From Synechococcus sp. PCC 7502 (lineage in GTDB: Bacteria > Cyanobacteriota > Cyanobacteriia > Pseudanabaenales > Pseudanabaenaceae): a DNA stretch of 64,000 bases. A program made the position numbers and the translations under genes. This document shows, piece by piece, positions 1 to 7,536 of the stretch. The stretch covers positions 1,208,394-1,272,393 of the forward strand of contig NC_019702.1 of assembly GCF_000317085.1 (NCBI RefSeq). The letters run 5' to 3'. The notes beneath the pieces were generated by a model. The model searched no databases, was not told the DNA's origin, and saw nothing but the letters and a program-made list of their open reading frames with translations. Each line of letters begins with the position of its first letter. The stretch's first letter is position 1.

Positions 1-1312
1 CCTGTGCTTTGTGCAAGTCTATATAGGTTGCCTGTGCTACTGGATCGGAAGTGTAAAATACTTGATTTTGATGTTGTTCTTTATTGCGTTCTAGGTAGTT
101 CTGGAGCGTAGTATAGTTGCCATATTCGCTCTTTGCTTCTGAATCAATAAAGGTCGTAGGATAAACTAGAATTTCCTTCACTTGGCTATAGAACTTATCA
201 CTATTCATTGCCCCGAACTTCATAAATAGGCTAATATCCTGCCAGCATTTAAGGAACTCTTCCCTTTGGTCAGCATATAAATTACTGAGGTGATCACCAA
301 CTTTTTTGGCAATATAATCTTGAATTTTTCTGACTTTGCGATCGCCCTGCAAGAAGCTCCGAGACACATTTAAGGGAATATCAGAACTATCAATTACGCC
401 TCTAAGGGGTAGCAAGAACTTAGGAATAACTTCTTCACAATTGTCACTAATAAAGACCTGATTACAAAAAAGCTTGATCTGTCCTTTGTTGGGATCAATA
501 TCAGCCTTGAGTTTAGGGAAATAGAGAATACCTTTGATGATAAAAGGATAGTCAGTATTTAGATGAATCCAAAACAGAGGGTCTTCTTGGAAAGGATAAA
601 GATAACGATAGAATTCCAGATAATCTTCTTTAGTTAAAGAACTAGGAGACTGATTCCACAAGGCTGTCTGCTTATTAACAACTTCATCATTGAGCTTAAT
701 CGGAACAGGAATAAAATCACAATAGTTGCGAATAATCCGCCTCAGTTCAAATACTTCTAAAAACTCCTCCGCATCTTCCTGCAATTTCAGAGTTATAGTC
801 GTGCCTACGGTAGTGCGATCGCTCCGACTCAAAGTAAAGGCTGTAGAACCATCACAGAACCAATGCACCGCTTCAGCCCCATCTTTGTAGGACAAAGTAT
901 CAATTTCCACTTGGGCTGCTACCATGAAAGCAGAATAGAAACCTAAACCGAAGTGTCCAATAATCTGCTGCTGGCTATCGTTAGAGGTATTCGTATATTT
1001 TTGAATGAATTCTTCAGCACTGGAAAAAGCCACCTGGTTAATATACTTTTTCACCTCATCGGCGGTCATACCAATACCATTATCAGTTACGGTGATAATT
1101 TTCTTTTCCTTATCAACGGTAATGCTAATTTCTGGGGCTGGAACTTCTGCAGTTGTCTCCCCAGCATAGGCGACCATCTTCAGTTTGCTAGTAGCATCAA
1201 CCCCATTGGAAATTAATTCCCTTAAAAAAATATCTCTCTCTGAGTAAAGAGCCTTCTTGATAATGGGAAAGATATTTTCGGTATGAATGCTAATCGTTCC
1301 CTGTTCAAGCAT
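1..1312 (-). CDS. htpG: Molecular chaperone HtpG (Hsp90), N-terminal part, truncated at window edge
   Basis: Cytosolic ATP-dependent Hsp90-family chaperone. About 437 codons are visible, read leftward from an ATG at 1310-1312; the 3' third lies outside the window (bacterial HtpG is about 620-660 residues). The N-terminal GHKL ATPase is clear: the helix SERDIFLRELISNGVDA with the ATP-binding Glu/Asn, DNGIGM, and the glycine-rich lid motif GHFGLGFYSAFMVA. The middle domain follows with the conserved segment VFISDNCEEVIPKFL and the RGVIDSSDIPLNVSRS stretch typical of Hsp90. The usual 'ISNAVDA' reads 'ISNGVDA', a conservative change. Identification is from family motifs seen directly; stress regulation is usual for the family but no element was recognised here. 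Confidence 0.97.
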   Translation of the reverse strand, partial: MLEQGTISIHTENIFPIIKKALYSERDIFLRELISNGVDATSKLKMVAYAGETTAEVPAPEISITVDKEKKIITVTDNGIGMTADEVKKYINQVAFSSAEEFIQKYTNTSNDSQQQIIGHFGLGFYSAFMVAAQVEIDTLSYKDGAEAVHWFCDGSTAFTLSRSDRTTVGTTITLKLQEDAEEFLEVFELRRIIRNYCDFIPVPIKLNDEVVNKQTALWNQSPSSLTKEDYLEFYRYLYPFQEDPLFWIHLNTDYPFIIKGILYFPKLKADIDPNKGQIKLFCNQVFISDNCEEVIPKFLLPLRGVIDSSDIPLNVSRSFLQGDRKVRKIQDYIAKKVGDHLSNLYADQREEFLKCWQDISLFMKFGAMNSDKFYSQVKEILVYPTTFIDSEAKSEYGNYTTLQNYLERNKEQHQNQVFYTSDPVAQATYIDLHKAQ

Positions 1313-1435
1313 AGTCTGTGTCTCCTGATCTTTCGTTAAAGAGTTTAGTAATGTGCCGATTATACGATCGCACTACCATGCACTTAAGGTGGGTTATCCG
1401 TAATTTATCCAGACTTTAGACTTACTTTGGCAAAT

Positions 1436-1810
1436 TCAATTGGGTAAAGAAATTAAAACTAAACCTACACAAATCAAAACTGTACTAACCCATCTCACCT
1501 TTGTCACCTTTTCCTTTAGTACAAACTTTGTCCCCAGCATATTTACGGGTTCAGTCAGAGCCGTAGCAGGTAAAGCAAAACTTAAATCTGCCCAACTTAA
1601 CAGAGCAATAAACATAAAAAAAGTAATTGCCATGCACACTATGCCCAGTCTTAACAGAGGATTGCTTAATACTTTTATGACAGTTTTCCAGACTTCTTGG
1701 GGATTTAAGCTAGAAACTGCACCCACCTGTTTCATCCCTTGGGTCAAGTATAAATTGCCAGCAGAATCCGCCAGAACCAAAACTATTAATGCCAGCCATG
1801 TTTTAATCAA
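1436..1810 (-). CDS. Small EamA/DMT-like four-helix membrane protein
   Basis: A 124-residue, very hydrophobic protein with four predicted membrane segments (about residues 5-25, 53-73, 76-96 and 104-122), the size and layout of a half-size drug/metabolite transporter of the EamA/SMR type. The TALTEPVNMLGTKFVLKEKV loop before the last helix matches the 'P...E.....G..F..E' pattern of EamA proteins. The only initiation codon that fits is TTG at 1808-1810, preceded by AAGGA about ten bases upstream and by an in-frame stop six codons before; no in-frame ATG lies near the amino end. Substrate unknown. The opposite-strand frame is a shadow. Confidence 0.72.
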   Translation of the reverse strand: MIKTWLALIVLVLADSAGNLYLTQGMKQVGAVSSLNPQEVWKTVIKVLSNPLLRLGIVCMAITFFMFIALLSWADLSFALPATALTEPVNMLGTKFVLKEKVTKVRWVSTVLICVGLVLISLPN

Positions 1811-2214
1811 ACTAATCCTGATTCCTTAAATTTACTTGTTAATGCGTTTTTTGAAAGAGATCGGAGAAAAAGGGGCGTAGGGCGAAGCCCCACCTTGGTT
1901 TTAGCATTTTATCTGTGCCACATTTAACTGAAAATTGCAATACTTAAATACAAATATTTCTGCTGATAAATCATAATATTATCCTCCGAGAAATACTTAA
2001 TTAATTTAAGCAGTCCAGCGATTTGAACAATTTGATCGATTTAATAAAATACGTCTACAAAATACGCCAATGATAAAAGATGCTTTAAGCCCAAATTTAA
2101 GCTTAATTTAAACCTCTAGCTCCATGTTGGTATTAATGTTAAGTAGAAGCTAAGGCAAGATTGCGGTAATATTGCCAGAGATCATGAATTTTAGCTAGGT
2201 CTTACACGAATTTT
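1811..2214. other. Intergenic region with one copy of a 52-bp repeat
   Basis: About 400 bases without a convincing gene between the EamA-like gene and the FKBP gene, both transcribed away from it. It holds one copy of a repeated element (1871-1922) described separately; the rest is AT-rich and shows no tRNA, no strong hairpin-plus-T-run and no obvious conserved ORF. Confidence 0.5.
1871..1922. repeat. 52-bp intergenic repeat, copy 1
   Basis: By eye 45 of 52 positions match 49078-49129. The core GGGCGAAGCCCC is self-complementary at its edges (GGGC / GCCC around GAA) and is followed by TTTTAGCATTTTA in both copies. Both copies are intergenic. This looks like a small dispersed palindromic repeat or a MITE remnant rather than coding DNA. 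Confidence 0.6.
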
Positions 2215-2712
2215 ATGAAAGAAATCCTCATCAGCTTTAGCATTACTGCTGTGGCTGTTTTGGTTTTGGTAATAGCACAATTTACTACCAACTCCATGCC
2301 CGCAGCGATCGCCGCAACTACCCCAAATGATACACAATCCGTACAAATCGCTATGACTCCTCCTAATTCTGAGACTGTTACAACTCCCTCTGGACTGAAA
2401 TATCAAGAAATTACCATTGGCACTGGGGCTATCCCTAAGCAGGGTAATAAGGTCACAGTTCATTACATTGGCACATTGGAGAATGGCACTAAATTTGATA
2501 GCTCCCGCGATCGCAATCGCCCCTTTGACTTTAATCTTGGCGTGGGACAGGTAATCAAAGGCTGGGATGAAGGACTATCAACTATGCGAGTTGGCGGTCG
2601 GAGAATTTTAATTATTCCTCCAGAGCTTGGTTATGGTGCTAGGGGTGCGGGCGGCGTAATTCCACCTAATGCCACTTTAATTTTTGATGTGGAACTTTTG
2701 AAGGTTTCTTAG
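2215..2712 (+). CDS. FKBP-type peptidyl-prolyl cis-trans isomerase, exported
   Basis: Catalyses cis-trans isomerisation of Xaa-Pro bonds during folding. The 165-residue product has an N-terminal hydrophobic segment (about 5-25, signal peptide or anchor, possible cleavage near AAIA) and a low-complexity linker, then one FKBP domain from about residue 57 (VTTPSGLKYQEITIGTG) to the end. Visible FKBP hallmarks are VTVHYIGTLENGTKFDSS, FNLGVGQVIKGWDEGL, RILIIPPELGYG and PPNATLIFDVELL. The targeting segment suggests action in the periplasm or thylakoid lumen (inference). Single-gene unit: a strong intrinsic terminator follows at 2748-2786. Isomerase family assignment is secure; its clients are unknown. 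Confidence 0.95.
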   Translation: MKEILISFSITAVAVLVLVIAQFTTNSMPAAIAATTPNDTQSVQIAMTPPNSETVTTPSGLKYQEITIGTGAIPKQGNKVTVHYIGTLENGTKFDSSRDRNRPFDFNLGVGQVIKGWDEGLSTMRVGGRRILIIPPELGYGARGAGGVIPPNATLIFDVELLKVS

Positions 2713-2747
2713 CATTGAACAAGCTACCTCTTTAATATCACCTTTAT

Positions 2748-2786
2748 CCCCTTATGTTATGCCTCGAGCTAATGTAGGGGGTTTTT
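2748..2786 (+). terminator. Intrinsic terminator after the FKBP gene
   Basis: A 12-pair stem (2748-2759 with 2770-2781, including three G-T pairs) closes a ten-base loop and is followed directly by five T residues at 2782-2786. It sits 36 bases past the FKBP stop codon and before the convergent P-loop kinase gene. Confidence 0.8.
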
Positions 2787-2827
2787 ATTATCCACATTTT
2801 TTTGATATTTTCTTGTGATTTAGATTT

Positions 2828-3316
2828 TTAAAGTAAAGCATCATCAAATTTACCTTCTTCTTTGATCATTAAATAATCAAAACCTTCCCTTAAGCTGGGC
2901 GATCGGTGCATCAGAGTTTTATACATTTCCATAATTATATTCTCGGGAACGGGATTAGTTCTATGTTCATTACGCTCTAGGCAAATCCACAACGGTACAT
3001 TCAACCAAATGCCTGTGATTGATGTAAACCCAATATTTTTACTGAGGGTAATAATTTCTTGACGATAGTGAGAGCGATAGTTGGTAGCGTCATAAATTAC
3101 AGATTTCTGCTCCTGATAGGATTCCTGAAATTGCAGCTTGATCTGAGCATAGATTTCTGTCCAATTTCCTTGAATATTACTAGAGCCATAGAGTTCACAT
3201 CGAATTAGATCGGGAGAAACCACGGTGATCGGAGTAGCAGAGCTTTGGACTAGGTTACTGACAAAACTAGATTTACCACTGCCGGGAATACCAATCAGGA
3301 TAATTACTCTAGGCAT
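2828..3316 (-). CDS. AAA_33-type P-loop kinase/ATPase (polynucleotide-kinase-like)
   Basis: A 162-residue protein starting with a beta strand and Walker A motif (GIPGSGKSS, residues 8-16). It has the SPDLIRCELYG, YDATNY and WLNVPLWICLERNEHR segments typical of the AAA_33 / zeta-toxin-like / T4 polynucleotide-kinase 5'-kinase fold, where the YDATN element corresponds to the Walker B region and R-rich lid follows. It probably phosphorylates a nucleotide or RNA end, but no substrate can be read from the sequence. It lies 29 bases downstream of the REC-GGDEF-EAL gene on the same strand and is probably its last operon member; there is no partner antitoxin gene beside it. Confidence 0.85.
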   Translation of the reverse strand: MPRVIILIGIPGSGKSSFVSNLVQSSATPITVVSPDLIRCELYGSSNIQGNWTEIYAQIKLQFQESYQEQKSVIYDATNYRSHYRQEIITLSKNIGFTSITGIWLNVPLWICLERNEHRTNPVPENIIMEMYKTLMHRSPSLREGFDYLMIKEEGKFDDALL

Positions 3317-3345
3317 AAATACATAAATGAGAATCTAGATATATT

Positions 3346-5088
3346 TTACAGGTGATAAATCTTAGTAATTTCCGATGCTGGTAAGGGCTTAGAGAATAGA
3401 TAACCCTGTCCAAACTGACAACCAAGTTTTTGCAGGTATTCAAGTTGTTGAGTTGTTTCTATACCTTCGGCAATTACCGCTAAACCCAATTGATTACTCA
3501 GGGCAATAATAATTTCCGTAACATGATAACCAGAATCCTGCAATTCAATTTGATTGACAAAGGAGCGATCTATTTTCAAGTTATCCAAGGGAAACCGATG
3601 TAAATAGCTAAGTGAAGAATAGCCTGTGCCAAAGTCATCAATACTGATTTGAATATGTCTAGCTCGTATTTCTTTAGTCAGGGCGATCGCCATTTCCGCA
3701 TTATCCATGATCGCACTTTCCGTAATTTCCAACTTGAGATGCTTGGGATTAATTCCAGTTTCTTGTAAGACCTGGTCAATATCAGCTAGTAAAGTCGGAG
3801 AAGCAAACTGCCGCACCGATAAATTTACACTCATGGTTAACTCTGTCCAACCTTGGAGTTGCCATACTCGGAGTTGCTGACAGGCTTGCTTTAGTACCAT
3901 CATGCCCACAGGTACAATCAGCCCTGTTTCCTCCATGCAGGGGATAAATTCTACGGGTGAAACCATACCTCGATGGGAATTTTGCCAACGCACTAAAGCC
4001 TCAAAGCCTGATAGTTTTTGAGTGTGCAGATCAATAATTGGCTGGTAGTAGAGAATGAATTCCTGTTGCTCTAAGGCTCTTTGCAGATCATGTTCTAGTG
4101 CCAACCGATTGATCATAGCTAGGTGCATAGTCCGATCGAAGATTTGATAGTTATCTTTGCCCTTTAACTTGGCTTGATACATGGCGGTATCGGCATCTTG
4201 TAGAAGTTCCACGGGATCACGATCAATCTCATTACCTAAGGCTATGCCAATGGAAACGTTAGTGTAAACTTCACAATCGGCAACGATAAACGGTGGGTGA
4301 AAGCTCTGCAAAACTTTATGGATAAATGGCTCTAGTTCATTGTCAATGTGAGATAGCAAAAAACAAAATTCATCTTCTCCCATACGAGCTAGTAAATCTT
4401 GGGGGCGGAGATGTTGCTGTAAACGGTGGGCGATCGCTACTAATAATTGATCACCAACAGTATGCCCAAAGGAACCATTCACCAACTTAAATTGATTACA
4501 ATCGAGATACATCAAGGCAAAGGATGATTCTCCAGTACTTAAAATTTCACTTAATCTTTGTAGTAAAAACCTACGACTGGGTAAGTTAGTTAAGGCATCT
4601 TGGAAAATCATTGCCTGTAACTGGGCTGTGCGTTCCTGTACAGTTGCCTCGAGGCGGGTATTAAAAGTAGCTAATTGCTGATATTGCTGGCGAATGCGTA
4701 ACATCGATCGCACCCTAGCAGTTAACTCTAAACGATTGACAGGTTTACTAATAAAGTCATCGGCACCTGCGGCTAAACATTGAGCAAGGTCTTTTTTGGT
4801 GGTTAGAGCCGTAACCATAATGATGGGGAGTGCTTCATATTTAGGTATAGCTTTCAGATACTTACAAACCTCTATGCCATCCATACCCGGCATCATCACA
4901 TCTAGCAAGATCAGATCGGGATTAAATGTATCTATGCCAGCGATCGCCTCTTGCCCATTGGCAGCATAATGTAAGCTATAGTCATGATCACCTAAAAATG
5001 CTTCAATCACGTCAAAGTTATTAGGTTCATCATCAACCACTAAAATTGAATAGGTAAGCGAATGGGAATTTGAGAAGGTATCTATCAT
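3346..5088 (-). CDS. Response regulator with GGDEF and EAL domains (c-di-GMP turnover)
   Basis: A 580-residue cytosolic two-component output protein. Receiver domain about 14-135 with the acidic pair at D19/D20, phospho-acceptor D63 ([11 protein letters not shown]) and K in ISKPVN; then a coiled coil (about 135-160), a GGDEF domain (about 160-320) and an EAL domain (about 330-575). The GGDEF signature reads MGEDEF (second Gly is Glu) with RPQD five residues before it at the inhibitory I-site position. The EAL half keeps [44 protein letters not shown] and AEGIET, so phosphodiesterase activity is likely intact. The gene follows the HPt-bearing hybrid kinase by 65 bases, making it the natural phosphorelay target (inference). 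Confidence 0.95.
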   Translation of the reverse strand: MIDTFSNSHSLTYSILVVDDEPNNFDVIEAFLGDHDYSLHYAANGQEAIAGIDTFNPDLILLDVMMPGMDGIEVCKYLKAIPKYEALPIIMVTALTTKKDLAQCLAAGADDFISKPVNRLELTARVRSMLRIRQQYQQLATFNTRLEATVQERTAQLQAMIFQDALTNLPSRRFLLQRLSEILSTGESSFALMYLDCNQFKLVNGSFGHTVGDQLLVAIAHRLQQHLRPQDLLARMGEDEFCFLLSHIDNELEPFIHKVLQSFHPPFIVADCEVYTNVSIGIALGNEIDRDPVELLQDADTAMYQAKLKGKDNYQIFDRTMHLAMINRLALEHDLQRALEQQEFILYYQPIIDLHTQKLSGFEALVRWQNSHRGMVSPVEFIPCMEETGLIVPVGMMVLKQACQQLRVWQLQGWTELTMSVNLSVRQFASPTLLADIDQVLQETGINPKHLKLEITESAIMDNAEMAIALTKEIRARHIQISIDDFGTGYSSLSYLHRFPLDNLKIDRSFVNQIELQDSGYHVTEIIIALSNQLGLAVIAEGIETTQQLEYLQKLGCQFGQGYLFSKPLPASEITKIYHL

Positions 5089-5153
5089 GGCTTTCTGATT
5101 ACTAGTCCCAAATCATAACAATCTATAATTGTAATCTGGTTTTAGGCTACTTC

Positions 5154-7523
5154 CTATGTCGGTGAACTTTCGAGAGCAGATTGATCTAGGTAATTTTGTA
5201 AATAGGCTATAAGTGAGGGCAAGAGTTCCTCAACCTTTGTCATGAGAATATCAACTTGATCTAATTGGCGTTGACGACCTGCAACTTCCATGGCAAAACA
5301 AGCATCTGCAAAGGCGATCGCTCCCAACATTCTGCTACTGCCCTTTAAGTTATGGGCGTTATATTCTATTTGGTCTGCATCTTTATCTAAGGTAGCTTGA
5401 CGCAGGTTTTTGAGCAAATTCGGAGATTCGTCTGTAAGGAAGATCGTGATCATGCGTTTGGGTAAGTTCAGTGAAACTTTGGCAATCTCATTGAGGGCAT
5501 TCTCATCAAATTCAGTATTAACTTCAGCCGTGGTTTGGGGCGTGGCAATTTCCTTAGGAACATTTCCCCATCGCTCTAGGATTCTTTGTAAGGTATCAAA
5601 AAATATGGGCTTAGTAATATAGTCATCCATGCCCGCATCCAAACACATTTCTCGATCGCCCTGCATGGCACTAGCAGTCATCGCAATTAAAGTCGGTCGA
5701 GACGGATGAGTTGATATTTCTACCCATTGGTTGACAATATAGGTGGCAGTTTCTAAACCATTCATCACTGGCATCTGCACATCTAGGAATACCAGATCAT
5801 AGGTATCAGTTTTAAGTGCGGCAATTGCTTCGGCTCCGTTATTGACAACGGTGGGAGCGTAGCCCATTTTTCCTAGCATTGCTAAAACTAGCTCCTGATT
5901 AATCAGATTATCTTCGGCAATTAGGATATTGAGTGGCATTTTAGTTGCCAGATTTGTATTGAGGGGATGAGTTTGCCGCAGCATATTTCTACCTTCAAAC
6001 GGCGTAATCGCTTGGGGAATTTCAGTGGTAATGACGGCAGGTAAAACGAAGGAAAAGGTAGAACCTTCATTAATCACACTTTCCGCCCAAATTCTGCCGC
6101 CCATCATCCGCACAAGCTTTTGACAAATTGCCAGCCCTAATCCTGTGCCGCCATACTTACGCGCTGTGGAGATTGATGCTTGGGTAAATGGTTGAAATAG
6201 CTTTTCTAATTGGGCAGGAGTTAACCCAATACCTGAATCTTGCACTTTAAATAGAAGTTCCAGTCCATTTTCTGTGTCTGGGGATAGGGATACAGATAAA
6301 CGCACTACACCTGCGGGGGTAAACTTAACGGCATTATTAGCCAGATTCAGTAAGATTTGGCGGAGACGAATGGCATCTCCAATGATATAAGTCGGCGTGC
6401 TTGCATCAACCTCACAACTTAACTCAATGCCTTTTTCTTGAGCTTGTTTAGCCAGAAGTGAACAGGTATCAGCCACGATCGCGTGGACATCAAGGGGTAT
6501 ATGCTCTAGTAAAAGCTTTCCTGATTCCAATTTGGAGAAATCGAGGATGTCATTAATTACAGTTAAGAGAATTTCGCCGCTAGTTTGAATAGATTGGACA
6601 AATCTTTGTTGATCCTGTTCTAGGGGGGTAGTTGATAAAAGCTCTGTCATACCTAGGACACCATTAATCGGAGTGCGGATTTCATGGCTCATCATTGCCA
6701 AAAAGTCAGACTTGATCCTTAGGGCAGATTCGGCTTCTTCCTTTGCCTCTTGGAGGGCTTTTTCTTCTAGTTTGCGATCGGTAATGTCTCGAAATCGCCA
6801 CACAAAGCCCCAAAACTTACCATTGGGTGAAGTAACAGGACTACTAAAGTATTCATAGATCAGGTCATCGGTTTCTAGCTCTCCGTAACTGACTTGATCG
6901 GGGGAATCATAGGTATCTTCCAGAATTGTAGAGAGTTTTTCAGGAAATTTGGCTTCATGTAACAAAGGCAGTAACAGTAAATCCTGTGCTTCAAGTTCTT
7001 TAGCAATGGGATGAATACCCCACATATCACAGATTTTTTTGTTGTATGCCACTAACTGCCCCTGTTCATTGGCAGCAATTACCCCTTCTAAAGTTGCCTC
7101 CAGTTGAGCAAGAATCAGAGCATTGGCACGTTCTAGGCGGTTTTGTTGTTCTCGAATCCGTAGCATTGACTTAACTCTTGCTCTAAACTCCAGAGAATTT
7201 AGAGGCTTGCTAATAAAGTCAGTAGCCCCTGCATTCAGGCATTTGGCTAAATCTTCTTTGGAATTTAAAGCAGTTACCATTACGATTGGAATTGCTTTCC
7301 ACTCAGGTAGAGTTCTAATGACTTTGCAGACTTCTATGCCGTCCATGTTGGGCATCATCACATCTAGTAAAATCAAATCAGGTTGGAATACCTCCAGAGA
7401 GGCGATCGCAATTTCTCCACTTTCGGCGTAATGCAACTGGTAGTTTTGATCACTTAAAAGAGTCTCTATTACATCAAAATTATCGGCTTCGTCGTCAATG
7501 ATTAAGATAGATGCTAGATTCAT
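5154..7523 (-). CDS. Hybrid histidine kinase REC-PAS-HisKA-HATPase-REC-HPt
   Basis: A 789-residue soluble kinase. Domain order: receiver 1-125 (D54 in ILLDVMMP), PAS about 135-250, coiled coil, HisKA with the H-box MMSHEIRTP (H280), HATPase_c ([27 protein letters not shown]), second receiver (about 540-665, [11 protein letters not shown]) and a C-terminal HPt domain with AHNLKGSS (H724). It is the only kinase of the island with its own HPt, so it could pass phosphate from the receivers of neighbouring kinases to the REC-GGDEF-EAL protein encoded next (inference). The ATG is preceded by a strong AGGAGG that overlaps the stop codon of the upstream kinase (11 bases apart), implying translational coupling. 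Confidence 0.96.
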   Translation of the reverse strand: MNLASILIIDDEADNFDVIETLLSDQNYQLHYAESGEIAIASLEVFQPDLILLDVMMPNMDGIEVCKVIRTLPEWKAIPIVMVTALNSKEDLAKCLNAGATDFISKPLNSLEFRARVKSMLRIREQQNRLERANALILAQLEATLEGVIAANEQGQLVAYNKKICDMWGIHPIAKELEAQDLLLLPLLHEAKFPEKLSTILEDTYDSPDQVSYGELETDDLIYEYFSSPVTSPNGKFWGFVWRFRDITDRKLEEKALQEAKEEAESALRIKSDFLAMMSHEIRTPINGVLGMTELLSTTPLEQDQQRFVQSIQTSGEILLTVINDILDFSKLESGKLLLEHIPLDVHAIVADTCSLLAKQAQEKGIELSCEVDASTPTYIIGDAIRLRQILLNLANNAVKFTPAGVVRLSVSLSPDTENGLELLFKVQDSGIGLTPAQLEKLFQPFTQASISTARKYGGTGLGLAICQKLVRMMGGRIWAESVINEGSTFSFVLPAVITTEIPQAITPFEGRNMLRQTHPLNTNLATKMPLNILIAEDNLINQELVLAMLGKMGYAPTVVNNGAEAIAALKTDTYDLVFLDVQMPVMNGLETATYIVNQWVEISTHPSRPTLIAMTASAMQGDREMCLDAGMDDYITKPIFFDTLQRILERWGNVPKEIATPQTTAEVNTEFDENALNEIAKVSLNLPKRMITIFLTDESPNLLKNLRQATLDKDADQIEYNAHNLKGSSRMLGAIAFADACFAMEVAGRQRQLDQVDILMTKVEELLPSLIAYLQNYLDQSALESSPT

Positions 7524-7530
7524 TACTTAT

Positions 7531-7536
7531 CCTCCT
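7531..7536 (-). promoter_or_regulatory. Strong ribosome-binding site overlapping an upstream stop codon
   Basis: AGGAGG on the minus strand lies seven bases before the ATG of the REC-PAS-kinase-HPt gene and overlaps the TAG stop of the CBS-GAF-PAS kinase, so ribosomes ending one gene are placed to start the next. Confidence 0.7.

Noticed and set aside
1440-1829. 129-codon plus-strand frame opposite the EamA-like gene
   Set aside because: No motif or hydropathy pattern; the minus frame has coherent membrane helices and an RBS.
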